A DNA stretch of 64,000 bases from Modicisalibacter radicis. GTDB lineage: Bacteria > Pseudomonadota > Gammaproteobacteria > Pseudomonadales > Halomonadaceae. Shown piece after piece: positions 8,869 to 19,420 of this stretch. The stretch covers positions 1-64,000 of the forward strand of contig NZ_CAAHFN010000053.1 of NCBI RefSeq assembly GCF_900961225.1, in the 5' to 3' direction. The notes beneath the pieces are model-generated. The model was not told the DNA's origin, ran no database searches, and saw only the letters and a program-made list of their open reading frames with translations. A program made the translations under genes and the position numbers. How positions within the stretch are numbered: position 1 is the first letter of the stretch; each line of letters starts with the position of its first letter.

Positions 8869-8979
8869 GAGTTCGGCGGCTGCCTCGGGCACCTCCATGC
8901 CCTCGCTGCCGGGCATCTCGGCGTAGGTGGACATGGCCTCGAACTCGCCGTCGAAGATCAGGCAGGTGGAAATCTGCAT
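8869..8979 (-). pseudogene. Collapsed VOC-fold (PhnB/YjdN-like) gene remnant
   Basis: The first eleven residues (MQISTCLIFDG) match the start of PhnB-type VOC proteins. They are joined directly to GEFEAMSTYAEMPGSEGMEVPE, here spanning the join, which in intact members lies roughly 20-25 residues later. After about residue 37 the similarity ends, although the frame stays open to 8617. A ribosome-binding site (ctggag) is retained before the ATG. I read it as an internal deletion plus loss of the 3' two thirds. The Glu/His metal-site architecture cannot form. Confidence 0.55.
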
Positions 8980-9153
8980 GGCGGGTCTCCAGAGGGACTG
9001 ATGCAGGCATCACTCTCCTTCGTCGATTCGCCGGGGGGCGATTTCGACGCATTCGCGCATTTTCTTTCAGCCGATGCAGCCGAGCGCATGCGGGGCGAGG
9101 CCGGGCTGTTCGTCGATATCGGTCGGCGGCGTCGCTGACGGCATCGAGCCTGG

Positions 9154-10167
9154 TCAGGTCGTTATCGAGTCACTGCGCCGCTCTGCCTGCGCCGCGGCAC
9201 GTACCGCGCCGGGAGATTGCCCCGTGCTGCGCTTGAAGGCACGGCTGAAGGCGGCCTGTGAGCCGTAGCCCAGGCGCAGAGCGACGGTCTCGATCGGCAT
9301 CCGGTCACGGCCGATCCACTGCGTGGCCAGGCGCATCCGTAATTCGGTCACGTAGCGATGCGGGGTCATGCCGGTGACCGCCAGGAAGCGCTCGGCGAAG
9401 ACCGAACGCGAGCTGCTCATCTCCGCGGCGAGCTCGGCTACCGTCCAGTGGCGGCCCGGGTCGCGATGCAGGGCGCTGATGACGCGTCCCAGCCGCGGGT
9501 CGCGCAGGGCCTCGACCCAGCCGGTTGCATCGCCACAGCCGCACTCTACCCAGCCGCGTACGATATAGGCCGAGATCACATCGGCGAGCCGTGCCAGGAT
9601 GCCGGCGAATCCTGCGCGCTCCGTTCGCGCCTCGCGTTCCATTGCCTCGAGCATGGGCAGGATTTCGGGATGTCGCTCGAGCAGCGTGCCGACCCGCATC
9701 ACTTCCGGCATCAGCGCCACGAGAGGATGCATGCCGCCGAGGTCGAACTCCAGGCAGGCGCTGAAGATCACGGTGCGGGTCGTCGGGCAGCTTTCCTCGG
9801 GGCATGCCTTGATCGAGGTGATCGCCTCGCAGAGGGTGGCGTTCTCGTAGTCGACGATGTCACGGCTGGGCTGATCCGGTGCCGAGAGCAGCTCGTGTTC
9901 GCCACCACGCGGCAGCAGCAGGGCGTCGCCCGTCTCCAGGGTGTGCAGCGCCCCGCCCGGGCTGTTCAGGAACACGCAGCCCTGGGCGATGAAGTGGAAT
10001 TGCGCCCAGCCCTCTACGCTGCCGAAGCGCAGGCCATAAGGTGGCGTTACCTGAATGCGGCGGTAGCGGATGCCGCGCAGCCGCATGCCCAGCAACAGTT
10101 CGCTGACCCGGTCATCAGGAAGCGGGGCGGGTGACGCGTGAGTCGATTCGGACGAATGATCAATCAT
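9154..10167 (-). CDS. AraC-family transcriptional regulator with N-terminal cupin
   Basis: A 337-residue regulator. An N-terminal cupin-type ligand domain (AQFHFIAQGCVFL, TGDALLLPRGGEH, about residues 25-200) is followed by two C-terminal helix-turn-helix motifs (VAELAAEMSSSRSVFAERF and ETVALRLGYGSQAAFSRAF). The start at 10167 is chosen where the cupin similarity begins; the frame continues upstream without coding character. It is divergent from the MFS exporter gene with a 61-base gap, the classic arrangement of a regulator controlling its neighbour. Confidence 0.9.
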   Translation of the reverse strand: MIDHSSESTHASPAPLPDDRVSELLLGMRLRGIRYRRIQVTPPYGLRFGSVEGWAQFHFIAQGCVFLNSPGGALHTLETGDALLLPRGGEHELLSAPDQPSRDIVDYENATLCEAITSIKACPEESCPTTRTVIFSACLEFDLGGMHPLVALMPEVMRVGTLLERHPEILPMLEAMEREARTERAGFAGILARLADVISAYIVRGWVECGCGDATGWVEALRDPRLGRVISALHRDPGRHWTVAELAAEMSSSRSVFAERFLAVTGMTPHRYVTELRMRLATQWIGRDRMPIETVALRLGYGSQAAFSRAFKRSTGQSPGAVRAAAQAERRSDSITT

Positions 10168-10228
10168 TCGAGAGTATCTAGCATATATCGTCCGAAGTGT
10201 CCCGTTTATTCTGCATCGCAACAACTCG

Positions 10229-11425
10229 ATGACTGAGGACATGCAGATGAGCGAATTGGCACAACGGACCGAGCCTGCCTGGGCGGCGGTGATCTCGGTA
10301 ACGCTTGGCGTCTTCGGGCTGGTCACGGCGGAATTCCTGCCGGCCAGCCTGCTGACGCCGATGGCCTCGGACCTGGGCATCACGGAAGGCATGGCGGGCC
10401 AGGCGGTCACGGTCACCGCGGCCATCGCCCTGATGACGAGCTTGTTGATCACGGCGGTGATGCGAGGGATCGATCGGCGCCTCGTGCTGCTGGCCTTCTC
10501 GGCGCTGCTGGTCGTTTCCAACCTCATGGTTGCGCTGGCGCCCAGCCTGACGGTGCTGCTGACAGGGCGGGTGTTGCTCGGTGTGGCGCTGGGCGGGTTC
10601 TGGACCATGTCGGTCGCGACGATCATGCGTCTCGTACCCGAAGAGCGGGTTCCACGGGCACTGTCGATCATGTTCAGCGGCGTTTCCGTGGCGACCATCG
10701 CCGCGGCGCCCATGGGCAGCTACTTTGGCGATCTCATCGGCTGGCGCAACGTCTTCCTGGCGGCGTCACTGCTGGGTCTGTTGGCCTTTGCGACGCAATA
10801 CGCGACTCTGCCACGCATGGCGCCCAGCGGCGTGACGCGCCTGCGCACGCTGTTCGATGTGCTGATACGTCCGCGAGTCGGCCTCGGCATGCTTGCGGCG
10901 GGGCTGGTCTTCACCGGTCACTTCGCCTTCTTCACCTATATTCGTCCCTTCCTCGAAACCGTGACCGGCGTCGGGGTGAGTGGCATCGCCACCATTCTGC
11001 TCGGCTTCGGGGTAGCCAACTTCGTGGGCAATCTCCTGGCAGGCACCTTGATCGAGCGCAGCCTGCGCCTGACGCTGGTCGTGGCGCCGCTGCTGATGGG
11101 CACGCTGGCGCTGAGCCTGGCCAGCCAGGGTGGCGTGGCCGTTCTCGATGGCGCCCTGGTCGCCCTCTGGGGGCTGGCCTTCGGCGCCATTCCGGTGGCC
11201 TGGTCCACCTGGCTCTCGCGGACGGTGCCGGACGAGGCAGAGAGCGCAGGCGGATTGCTGGTGGCGGCCATTCAGCTCGCTATCGCCACCGGCGCGGCCG
11301 CGGGTGGCCTGATCGTCGACGTCAGCGGCGTCACCTGGGTCTTCATTGCCAGCGGGGGCATTCTGCTCCTGGCCTCACTGGTGATCGTGTCAGGCGTACA
11401 GACGCGGGTGGCGGCCGCAGCCTGA
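10229..11425 (+). CDS. MFS exporter of the DHA1 group, NepI-like
   Basis: A 398-residue inner-membrane transporter with about 12 predicted helices. The segment EFLPASLLTPMASDLGI and the DHA1 motif-C-like GVSVATIAAAPMGSYFGD resemble the purine-ribonucleoside efflux protein NepI and related drug exporters. Substrate remains unproven. The ATG at 10229 is the first in frame; ATGs at 10241 and 10247 are alternatives. Its expression is probably set by the divergent AraC-type regulator. A convergent terminator closes it. Confidence 0.88.
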   Translation: MTEDMQMSELAQRTEPAWAAVISVTLGVFGLVTAEFLPASLLTPMASDLGITEGMAGQAVTVTAAIALMTSLLITAVMRGIDRRLVLLAFSALLVVSNLMVALAPSLTVLLTGRVLLGVALGGFWTMSVATIMRLVPEERVPRALSIMFSGVSVATIAAAPMGSYFGDLIGWRNVFLAASLLGLLAFATQYATLPRMAPSGVTRLRTLFDVLIRPRVGLGMLAAGLVFTGHFAFFTYIRPFLETVTGVGVSGIATILLGFGVANFVGNLLAGTLIERSLRLTLVVAPLLMGTLALSLASQGGVAVLDGALVALWGLAFGAIPVAWSTWLSRTVPDEAESAGGLLVAAIQLAIATGAAAGGLIVDVSGVTWVFIASGGILLLASLVIVSGVQTRVAAAA

Positions 11426-11478
11426 TCTCCCGGCGTCGGCCGATGAGCGCTTCCTGGCCGCCATCGGGCAATCGGCAA

Positions 11479-11505
11479 GGGCCCGCTGCCTTCCGGCGCG
11501 GGCCC
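11479..11505. terminator. Bidirectional terminator hairpin
   Basis: An 8-bp GC stem (gggcccgc at 11479-11486 with gcgggccc at 11498-11505) between the convergent MFS gene and azoreductase gene. The T-run is weak (ctttc), so efficiency is uncertain. Confidence 0.5.
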
Positions 11506-11522
11506 GCGTGCTTTCAAGCCGT

Positions 11523-12212
11523 TCAGCAGACTGCCGTCTCGAGGCTTTTCGCCAGTTCGCCCGTCAGCTCCTCGATGCGCCGCTCGGCCCGGCCCAGCGA
11601 GGCCCGAAGGCGCTGATCGGCGAACTCGTCGTACTCCACGGCGATGGCGTACACGTCGTCGATGCCCAGATAGCCGAAAACGGTACGCAGGTGGGGCTCG
11701 ACATGGTTGGCATGGGCCATGCGTTCGCCCGCCGCGTAGCCGTAATCGCCGCGAGCGCCGAGAATGACCAGACGCTTGCGCATGTCGCTCAGCATGGGCC
11801 AGTAGGGCAGGCCGGGGCGCGAGCGATCGAAGCCGAAGGTGCGACCGACGCGGACGATATTGTCGATATAGGCCTTGAAGCCGGCGGGTACGCCGAAGTT
11901 GTACATCGGCACGCCGGCGACGATTATATCCGCCGCCAGCAGTTCATCGACCAGGGCGTCGCTCGCGGCGAGCGTTTCATGCATCCAGGGCTCGCGCTGC
12001 GCCGGCTTGGTGAAGGCGGCATGAATCCATTCGCCGGTGACCGGGCTCGGCGGGTGCCGGCCGACATCGCGATAGACGATACGATCGTCGGGGCGGGCGG
12101 TCTGCCATCGTTCCACGAAGCGCGCGGTCAGGCGCCGGGTATGTGAGCCATGCGGCTGATCGCCGGAGCGGCCGGGACGGGAACTGGCGTCGATATGCAG
12201 TAGGGTGGCCAT
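11523..12212 (-). CDS. azoR: FMN-dependent NADH:quinone/azo oxidoreductase
   Basis: A 229-residue flavodoxin-like reductase. The N-terminal LLHIDASSRPGRS is the FMN phosphate loop region; the conserved VPMYNFGVPAGFKAYIDN and GARGDYGY segments are typical of AzoR/MdaB-class enzymes. It carries out two-electron reduction of quinones and azo compounds with NAD(P)H in the cytosol. It is divergent from a LysR-type gene that probably controls it in response to electrophiles. Length is slightly above the usual 200 residues. Confidence 0.9.
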   Translation of the reverse strand: MATLLHIDASSRPGRSGDQPHGSHTRRLTARFVERWQTARPDDRIVYRDVGRHPPSPVTGEWIHAAFTKPAQREPWMHETLAASDALVDELLAADIIVAGVPMYNFGVPAGFKAYIDNIVRVGRTFGFDRSRPGLPYWPMLSDMRKRLVILGARGDYGYAAGERMAHANHVEPHLRTVFGYLGIDDVYAIAVEYDEFADQRLRASLGRAERRIEELTGELAKSLETAVC

Positions 12213-12334
12213 GGCTTATCCTCAAGTACAGTTCAAGTGTGTGTGAGCACTACGAAGCATCAGGCCTTGAACGACAGGCGGCAAACGAGCATTTCTCGTC
12301 GGATAGGCAAGATGAACTAACTCATGGAGCGGCC

Positions 12335-13240
12335 ATGGACCGTCGTCGGCTACCACTTTCCCAGTTGCGCGCCTTCGAGGCGGCCGCCAGGCATCACAGC
12401 TTCAAGCGCGCCGCCGAGGAACTGGCGGTGACGCCGGCGGCGATCAGCCATCAGGTGCGCGAACTGGAGGCTCTGCTGGGGTCGCCGCTATTCGAGCGAC
12501 GTACACGTCGGGTCGTGCCCACCGCCGCGGCGGAAACCCTCTACCCCGTGCTGCGCCAAGGCTTCGACGCCTTCGCCGAAGCGCTCGATGCGTTGCGGGA
12601 AGGGGCGCGTCCAGCCAGCGTGACACTCTCCTGCACGCCGGCCTTCGCCAGCCAGTGGCTGCTGCCCCGGCTGGCCGACTTCCATGCCGGTCACCCCGAT
12701 ATCGACCTGCGCATCCACGCCAGCGAAGCCACGCTCGATCTTTCCCACGGGGCATGCCTGGCGGTCCGTTATGGCATGGGACCCTATCCGGGCTGCGAGG
12801 CCGTGGAACTGGCGCGCGATAGCTTCTCGCTGGTCGCCAGTCCGCGCCTGGATCTGGCGCGGGTCGAGGATCTCAAGGCGGTGCGCCATATCGTCTTCGA
12901 CTGGTACTGCCCCTCGCTTGGATTGCCCACCTGGCCCCAGTGGTGCCAGGCCGCCGGCTGCTCGCCGACCGACCTGGGCCCCAGCCTGAGCTTCTCGGAC
13001 GAGAGTCATGCGGTGCAGGCCGCCATCGCCGGCCAGGGGGTGGCCCTGCTGAGCCGGACGCTGGTACAGGCGGAACTCGAACGCGGCGTGCTGCACGTGC
13101 CATTGGGTCCAAGGTTACCGGGGCTCCGCTACCATCTGCTGATGAGCCACGCACGGACCGATCAGGCCGAACTCCAGCGAGTCGCGGCATGGCTGAAGGC
13201 GGCCTTTGCACGTGCGAACGAAGCGGATACGACCCCGTAA
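12335..13240 (+). CDS. LysR-family regulator, GcvA-like
   Basis: A 301-residue regulator. The N-terminal winged helix reads LSQLRAFEAAARHHSFKRAA with VTPAAISHQVRELEALLG, as in the GcvA/AmpR subgroup, and a periplasmic-binding-protein-like effector domain follows. The start is set at MDRRRLPLSQL after ggagcggcc; the frame runs further upstream but loses similarity. It is divergent from azoR with a 122-base gap that should contain shared operator sites. The effector is unknown; a quinone or electrophile sensor role is inferred from the neighbour only. Confidence 0.88.
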   Translation: MDRRRLPLSQLRAFEAAARHHSFKRAAEELAVTPAAISHQVRELEALLGSPLFERRTRRVVPTAAAETLYPVLRQGFDAFAEALDALREGARPASVTLSCTPAFASQWLLPRLADFHAGHPDIDLRIHASEATLDLSHGACLAVRYGMGPYPGCEAVELARDSFSLVASPRLDLARVEDLKAVRHIVFDWYCPSLGLPTWPQWCQAAGCSPTDLGPSLSFSDESHAVQAAIAGQGVALLSRTLVQAELERGVLHVPLGPRLPGLRYHLLMSHARTDQAELQRVAAWLKAAFARANEADTTP

Positions 13241-13399
13241 CGCCCCGGGATCGGCGGGCCGAGACCGTCGCTTGCCGGCCATGTCCGGGCTGGGCATCGT
13301 AAAGGCCCCGGCCAGCTAGCGTCTTCAGCGTCCGTTGGGCTTTCCCTGCCGGCCGCCCAAGCGCTGCGGCGAAATCTCGTGCGAAGGCTGAAAATTGAA

Positions 13400-13418
13400 A
13401 ACAATAAGGATTATCGTT
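13400..13418 (+). promoter_or_regulatory. Candidate Fur box
   Basis: The AT-rich block aacaataaggattatcgtt resembles the 19-bp Fur consensus (alternating GATAAT/ATTATC hexamers) and is conspicuous against GC-rich surroundings. It lies about 80 bases before the receptor remnant that heads the siderophore transport genes. It would give iron-dependent repression of the whole run to 17588. Confidence 0.6.
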
Positions 13419-13495
13419 AGCATCGGTAGCCGTTTTGTGTTGCCTGCCGGCTATCGACCCACCCTACCAAGCATAACTCAGGGACACCCAAGCCA

Positions 13496-13873
13496 ATGCC
13501 GCACCCCAGGATCACCCCTATCCGATTGATCCCATTCATGCTGTGCTCAGTTCCGCCCGTGGCAGTTCATGCGCAAGTGACCGAAGCGGAAGATGAAAGG
13601 CAGCTTTCCCCCGGCGGCGGGGGCCTGGAGCCCGTGATCGTCACCGCCATTCGCAACAGGCGCAGCGTCGACGATCCCGAGCTGGCGTTCGATGGCTACA
13701 CCCTGGTCGATGCCTTGCTGGGCTATCGGTTACCCGTTGGGTGGTTGAGACTCGGCATCATGAACCTGATGGACGAGGATTATCTAACCTCGCAAGCTGC
13801 CCGGGTGAGCGACGGATATGACTTCAAGGGGCAGGGACGCGCTTACCCCCTCGGTTACCAAGTCGACTTTTGA
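13496..13873 (+). pseudogene. TonB-dependent siderophore receptor, internally deleted
   Basis: A 125-codon open frame made of two ends of a receptor. It has an N-terminal signal peptide ending near VHAQ and a TonB-box-like EPVIVTA, then abruptly GYTLVDALLGYRL, LGIMNLMDEDYLTS and the terminal GRAYPLGYQVDF, the last strands of the beta-barrel with its aromatic C-terminus. The plug and most of the 22 strands, around 550-600 residues, are absent, yet the frame is kept. It sits behind the Fur box and directly before the ABC transport genes, so it was the cognate receptor. It cannot transport, although a short exported peptide might still be made. Confidence 0.82.
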
Positions 13874-13881
13874 GCGAGCCA

Positions 13882-14796
13882 ATGCCAGTCGATCGGCTGC
13901 GCCTGTCGCGGCGGCGCCTGCTCGGCGCCCTGGTGACGCTTGGCCTGGCGCCGGAGGCTACGCTTGCGGCCCGGACACGTCCCCCGCGCGTGGTCACGCT
14001 GTTCCAGGGGGCCACCGATACGGCGGTGGCGCTCGGAGTCACGCCGGCCGGCGTCGTGGAGTCATGGCAGGACGGGCCGGTCTATCCCTATCTGCGTGTC
14101 GCGCTGGGGGGGGTGCCGATCGTCGGGCTGGAGACTCAGCCGAGCCTCGAGGACATTGCGCTGCTCGCGCCCGACGTGATCGTGGCCTCGCGCTTTCGCC
14201 ACCAGAAGATCATGCCGCTGCTCTCGAAGCTCGCGTCGGTGGTCATGCTGGAGGAGATCTATCGATTCCGCGCCACCCTGGCCGTGATGGCCAGGGCGCT
14301 TGGGCGCGAAAGGCAGGCGGAACTGCTTGGAGCCCAGTATCTGGCCCGGATCACCGCGGTGAGGGCCCGCCTGGCGGCGCACTTCGGCCCGCGCTGGCCG
14401 GTGAGCGTCTCGTTGATCGACATTCGCGCCGATCAGGTGCGCAGTTATCTGCCGGACAGTTTCGCCGGGCGGGTACTCAGCGATCTCGGCTTCGCCTGGA
14501 ACGAGACGGCGCGGACCCGTTCGGGGCTGATGCTCAAGCTGGGCGGGGTCGAGAGCCTGCCGGCGCTGGATGCCGAGGTGTTCTTCGTCATGCGTCACAG
14601 CGCCAGCCCGGTGGTTGCCGAACACGAGCGGCGACTGATGACGCACCCGCTGTGGCAACGGATGGCGGCGCCGCGAGCCGGGCAGGTGGTGGCAGTGGAT
14701 GCGGTGGCCTGGAGCCTGTCCGGCGGCATTCTCGGTGTTTTCAGCCTGCTCGATGAGATCGATGCCTGGCTGGATGGTCCGGGGGAGGCGCGATGA
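13882..14796 (+). CDS. Iron-siderophore ABC transporter substrate-binding protein
   Basis: A 304-residue periplasmic binding protein of the FhuD/FecB class III type. The N-terminus has a twin-arginine-like export motif ([10 protein letters not shown]) followed by [12 protein letters not shown], a helical backbone and two lobes ([22 protein letters not shown]). It delivers a ferric siderophore to the permeases encoded next. The ATG at 13882 is preferred; a TTG at 13870 overlapping the receptor stop is an alternative. Its stop overlaps the first permease start (ATGA). Confidence 0.9.
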   Translation: MPVDRLRLSRRRLLGALVTLGLAPEATLAARTRPPRVVTLFQGATDTAVALGVTPAGVVESWQDGPVYPYLRVALGGVPIVGLETQPSLEDIALLAPDVIVASRFRHQKIMPLLSKLASVVMLEEIYRFRATLAVMARALGRERQAELLGAQYLARITAVRARLAAHFGPRWPVSVSLIDIRADQVRSYLPDSFAGRVLSDLGFAWNETARTRSGLMLKLGGVESLPALDAEVFFVMRHSASPVVAEHERRLMTHPLWQRMAAPRAGQVVAVDAVAWSLSGGILGVFSLLDEIDAWLDGPGEAR

Positions 14797-15768
14797 AGTG
14801 GCTCATCGGCTTAACGCTGCTGTTGATCGCGAGCATGCTGGTGAGCCTGATGGCCGGCGCGCATTGGCTGGGCCCGCAAGCGGTATGGCAGGCCCTGGTC
14901 GCGCCGTCTCCGCTGGCCGTCGATGACCTGCTGATTCGTACGACGCGCCTGCCGCGCACGTTGGTGGCGGTGGTGGTCGGTGCGAGTCTGGCCGTGGCCG
15001 GTGGACTGATGCAGACTCTGACCCGCAACCCGCTGGCGTCGCCGGGACTGCTGGGTATCAACGCCGGGGCGATGTTCGTCGTGGTGCTGCTGGTCTCGCT
15101 CTACTCCCAGGCGGCTCTGTGGGCCTGGTACGGCGGCGCCTTCCTCGGCGCGGCCGTGGCGGCACTGCTGGTATGGGCGATTGCGATGCGCGGGCGCGTC
15201 CCGAGCGGACCGTTGCGCCTGGTACTGGCAGGCGCCGCATTGACCGCGCTGTTCACCGCATTCAGCCAGGCGCTGCTGGTGATCGATCAGCAAGGGCTCG
15301 ACACGGTGCTGTTCTGGCTTGCCGGCTCGGTCGCCGGGCGACCGTTCGCGCAGTTGGTTCCGCTGATGGGCGTGGCCCTGGTGGCCTTGCTGGCTTGCCG
15401 GCCGCTGGCGCGCAGCATGAACGCACTCGCCGCGGGCGAGTCGATGGCGCGCGGCCTCGGGGTGCAGGTCTACCGCGTTCAGGCCGGATTGGTGGCGCTG
15501 GTGGTGGCCTTGGCGGGAGCGGCGGTGGCGATGGCGGGTAACATCGCTTTCGTGGGGCTGATCGTGCCGCATATCGCCCGCCGTCTGCTGCCGGCCGATC
15601 ATCGGCTCTGGTTGCCAGGCTGCGCGTTACTGGGCGCGATCCTGCTCGTGGTGGCCGACGTGATTGGACGCAGCGTGATCCAGCCCCGCGAGATACCGGT
15701 CGGGGTGATGACCGCGCTGATCGGCGCGCCGCTGTTCATCGCGTTGCTGCGTCGTCAGGGGAGGTCGC

Positions 15769-15776
<8 letters not shown>
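14793..15776 (+). CDS. FecCD-family iron-siderophore ABC permease, first subunit
   Basis: A 327-residue inner-membrane permease with about nine or ten predicted helices. It carries the family segments [39 protein letters not shown] and the late [14 protein letters not shown]. The latter is the coupling region that contacts the ATPase. It pairs with the second permease to form the translocation path for the ferric siderophore. It overlaps both neighbours by 4 and 8 bases, so the operon is tightly coupled. Confidence 0.93.
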
Positions 15777-16794
<1,018 letters not shown>

Positions 16795-16799
16795 CGCTT

Positions 16800-17588
16800 A
16801 TGGCAACGGTAACGGCCCACGCCCTGACGCTGGGTTATCAGCGTCGACGGATTCTCGATCGGCTCGATCTCGGCCTGCCTGAAGGACGGATCTCGGTCCT
16901 GGTCGGCAGCAACGGCTGCGGCAAGAGCACTTTGCTCAAGGCGCTTGCCCGGTTGCTCGCGCCGTGGTCCGGACGGGTGTGTCTCAACGGCGACGATATA
17001 CACCACCTGCAGACGCGGCAGGTGGCGCGGCAGCTCTCGCTGCTGCCGCAACAGCCCGTCGCGCCGGAGGGCATCACGGTGCGACAACTGGTCAGTCTCG
17101 GGCGCCACCCCCATCAAAGCTGGTTCGAGCAGTGGTCGGAGGAGGACGAACGCCAGGTCGAGCGTTCGCTCGAGCGTACCGGCCTGGTGGAGCTCGCCGA
17201 CCGGGTGGTCGATACGCTCTCCGGCGGCCAGCGCCAGAGGGCCTGGATTGCGCTCGCGGTGGCTCAGGATACGCCGCTGATGCTGCTCGACGAACCGATC
17301 TCCTTTCTGGACCTGACCCATCAGATGGAGGTGCTGGACCTGCTGCGGGCGTTGAACCGCGAGGAGGGCAAGACCATCGTGATGGTGCTGCACGACCTGA
17401 ACCTGGCCGGCCGCTATGGCGATCACATCGTCGCGGTGAAAGAGGGGCGCGTACACGCCCAGGGCACTCCCGGCGAGGTCATCACCCGCGAGCGGGTCCA
17501 TGAGGTGTTTGACCTGACCTGTCGTGTCATTACCGATCCCTTCTTCAATACGCCACTGTGCATCCCGTTCGGCAAGCAGGGGGCGTGA
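16800..17588 (+). CDS. Iron-siderophore ABC transporter ATPase
   Basis: A 262-residue ATPase of the FepC/FecE type: Walker [11 protein letters not shown]-loop at LPQQP, signature [10 protein letters not shown], Walker B LMLLDEP and switch histidine in VLHDLNLAG. It powers the FecCD pair. The start at 16800 is the ATG at the end of ctagcgctt, 5 bases after the permease stop. The gene is the last of the Fur-box-led unit and converges with cbpM, leaving a 6-base gap, so transcripts of the two likely overlap. Confidence 0.94.
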   Translation: MATVTAHALTLGYQRRRILDRLDLGLPEGRISVLVGSNGCGKSTLLKALARLLAPWSGRVCLNGDDIHHLQTRQVARQLSLLPQQPVAPEGITVRQLVSLGRHPHQSWFEQWSEEDERQVERSLERTGLVELADRVVDTLSGGQRQRAWIALAVAQDTPLMLLDEPISFLDLTHQMEVLDLLRALNREEGKTIVMVLHDLNLAGRYGDHIVAVKEGRVHAQGTPGEVITRERVHEVFDLTCRVITDPFFNTPLCIPFGKQGA

Positions 17589-17594
17589 CGGCAA

Positions 17595-17909
17595 TCACTC
17601 GGACTTCAGGCCCGCGGCTCGGAGGCGCCCTCTCAGGCGCTCCACCTCCTCGAACAGGTCGGCGACCAAGGCGGCCAGTTCCGGTTCGGCATCGAAGTCG
17701 AATTCCATCTGACGCAGGCGTCGGGCCCGGGTCAGGTCGGGGCTGGTGAAGCGCCATCGAGAGGCGTAGCGCGTGCCGTTGCCGAGCATGCCACTTTTGA
17801 CCCGTTCCACTACCCAGTGCCGCTTGACGGAGCAGGCTCGTGCGAACTCTTCCAGCGTCAGGCTGGCCTCGTCGAGTACCTCGCCTTTGATTGCGTTATA
17901 TTCAACCAT
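17595..17909 (-). CDS. cbpM: Chaperone modulator CbpM
   Basis: A 104-residue MerR-like helix-turn-helix domain protein (SLTLEEFARACSVKRHWVVERV) with a C-terminal helix. Known CbpM binds the J-domain of CbpA and inhibits both its co-chaperone and DNA-binding activity. It lies four bases after the cbpA stop on the same strand, the conserved arrangement. The start at MVEYNAIKG is chosen by family alignment; ATG at 17909 follows gaggtgaacca. Confidence 0.9.
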   Translation of the reverse strand: MVEYNAIKGEVLDEASLTLEEFARACSVKRHWVVERVKSGMLGNGTRYASRWRFTSPDLTRARRLRQMEFDFDAEPELAALVADLFEEVERLRGRLRAAGLKSE

Positions 17910-17913
17910 TGGT

Positions 17914-18852
17914 TCACCTCGTCTGGCGCGGGTTGAACGGCATGTCACGCGCCATGCTTTCGTAGAGCTTTCGTGCCTGGTCAGTATTGGCCGGTGGAAG
18001 CACTACCTCCAGCACGAAATAGAGATTGCCGGGCTCGGCACCGGGCAGGCCGCGCCCCTTCAGGCGCAGTTTGCGCCCACCCTGTGAGCCCTTGGGAACC
18101 TTCAGAAGGACCTGGCCAGCGGGCGTGGGTACATCGATGGTAGTGCCGAGGGCCGCCTCCCAGGGGGCGACCGGCAAGGTTGCGAAGACATCCCGGCCTT
18201 CCACACGGTAGTCGGGGTTCGGCTTAAAATGTACTTCCAGGTAGAGGTCGCCGGGCTCGCCTCCGCCGACACCGGGCTGCCCCTGACCCGCCAGGCGTAT
18301 ATGCTGGCCTTCCGTGATGCCTTCTGGAATGTGCACCTTGAGGGTGTGCTCCCGCAGCGTGACATGCCCCTGGGGATCGGCTTGCGGCACATGCAACGTC
18401 ACGCTGCGTGTCGCGCCGTGGTAGGCATCGTCCAGGTCGATGAAGATCCTGGCGTGGCGATCGCCGCCGCGCATCTGGTAGGCGCGGTGGGTACGTGAGC
18501 GTGCCCGGCCGGCATGGCCGAACAGATTGGCGAAGAAGTCGCTGAATTCGCCGAGGTCGGCATCCTCGAAACCGCCGCCCGAGAACTCGAAGCCCGCATC
18601 CCAATCCGGCGGTGGCCGAAAATCCTCCCCCCCGTGATAGCGTTCGCCAAGCTGATCGTAGGCGGCCCGTTTCTCGGGATCGGTGAGCACCGCCTTGGCC
18701 TCGTTGATTTCCTGCATGCGCAGGGCGGCATCGGGTTCCTTGCTGATATCGGGATGGTACTTGCGTGCCAGCTTGCGGTAGGCCTTCTTGATGTCGGGGA
18801 TGGCCGCGTCCCTGTCGACCCCCAATGTCTGATAGTAGTCCTTGAATTCCAT
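17914..18852 (-). CDS. cbpA: Curved-DNA-binding J-domain co-chaperone CbpA
   Basis: A 312-residue DnaJ homologue. The N-terminal J domain (DYYQTLGV, KYHPDIS with the HPD triad) is followed by a Gly/Phe-rich stretch (residues about 75-115) and the two C-terminal substrate-binding beta domains (HIPEGITEGQHIRLAGQGQPG). It lacks the zinc-finger repeats of DnaJ itself, as expected for CbpA. It stimulates DnaK and may bind curved DNA in stationary phase. It forms an operon with cbpM. Confidence 0.94.
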   Translation of the reverse strand: MEFKDYYQTLGVDRDAAIPDIKKAYRKLARKYHPDISKEPDAALRMQEINEAKAVLTDPEKRAAYDQLGERYHGGEDFRPPPDWDAGFEFSGGGFEDADLGEFSDFFANLFGHAGRARSRTHRAYQMRGGDRHARIFIDLDDAYHGATRSVTLHVPQADPQGHVTLREHTLKVHIPEGITEGQHIRLAGQGQPGVGGGEPGDLYLEVHFKPNPDYRVEGRDVFATLPVAPWEAALGTTIDVPTPAGQVLLKVPKGSQGGRKLRLKGRGLPGAEPGNLYFVLEVVLPPANTDQARKLYESMARDMPFNPRQTR

Positions 18853-19047
18853 GGAATCGTTCCATTCTCGGTCAGAACTGCATGGTCGACATATATCCGT
18901 TGCCTCGTCAGATTTCGCTTGCCTATCGGTGAGGAAGCTGTTGTTGTTTTAACGTGCCTGACCTCGCTTGCCTTTGACCGGCATCAACAAACGCGTGCCT
19001 ACCTCCAACAGGCTAGCGTTACAGTGGGCGGATGGTGAACGCTGCCT

Positions 19048-19420
19048 TTGCGCTACGAAGGTTATCATGCCGTCAGGCCTAGACATGTCGCGGGAGGAGG
19101 TCGAGCGTTACCTTATTCCGGGGGCAGGCGTTTCGAGAAAGGCGCGAAGACCACTCGCGAGCAACTCAGCCGAGTTCATACGACGGGTTACCTGGAAACC
19201 ATGCGTCAGATGCGTGGCCAGAAGGCCTGGCTGGATGTCGACATGATCATCGTTTCGCCCGGCAGTATAGATGCAGCGGAAGTGGCGGCCGGTACCGTCG
19301 TGGCAACAGTCGCGCACGCCCGGTCTCGTGCTGGAGGGCGGCTATAACCTGCTAGCGCCAATAGCGGCGTTGAGGCAAGTTTCGCCGGTTGCTGGACCGG
19401 TTCACCAGCAATGGGGAACA
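19048..19420 (+). pseudogene. Broken histone-deacetylase-fold (AcuC/acetylpolyamine amidohydrolase-like) gene
   Basis: One frame encodes recognisable N-terminal HDAC-fold pieces: QLSRVHTTGYLETM and VSPGSIDAAEVAAGTVVATV. In intact enzymes these precede the zinc and catalytic His/Asp region. That region is missing, and after about 19310 the similarity resumes in another frame with GLVLEGGYNL, the C-terminal strand-loop of the same fold. The locus thus has an internal deletion and a frameshift. The N-terminal border is unclear. It lies at the edge of the AT-rich gad block, a spot consistent with recombination. Confidence 0.7.

Noticed and set aside
9001-9138. Short plus-strand frame beginning atgcaggcatc
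   Set aside because: 45 codons, no recognisable domain or good ribosome-binding site; could be real but cannot be supported.
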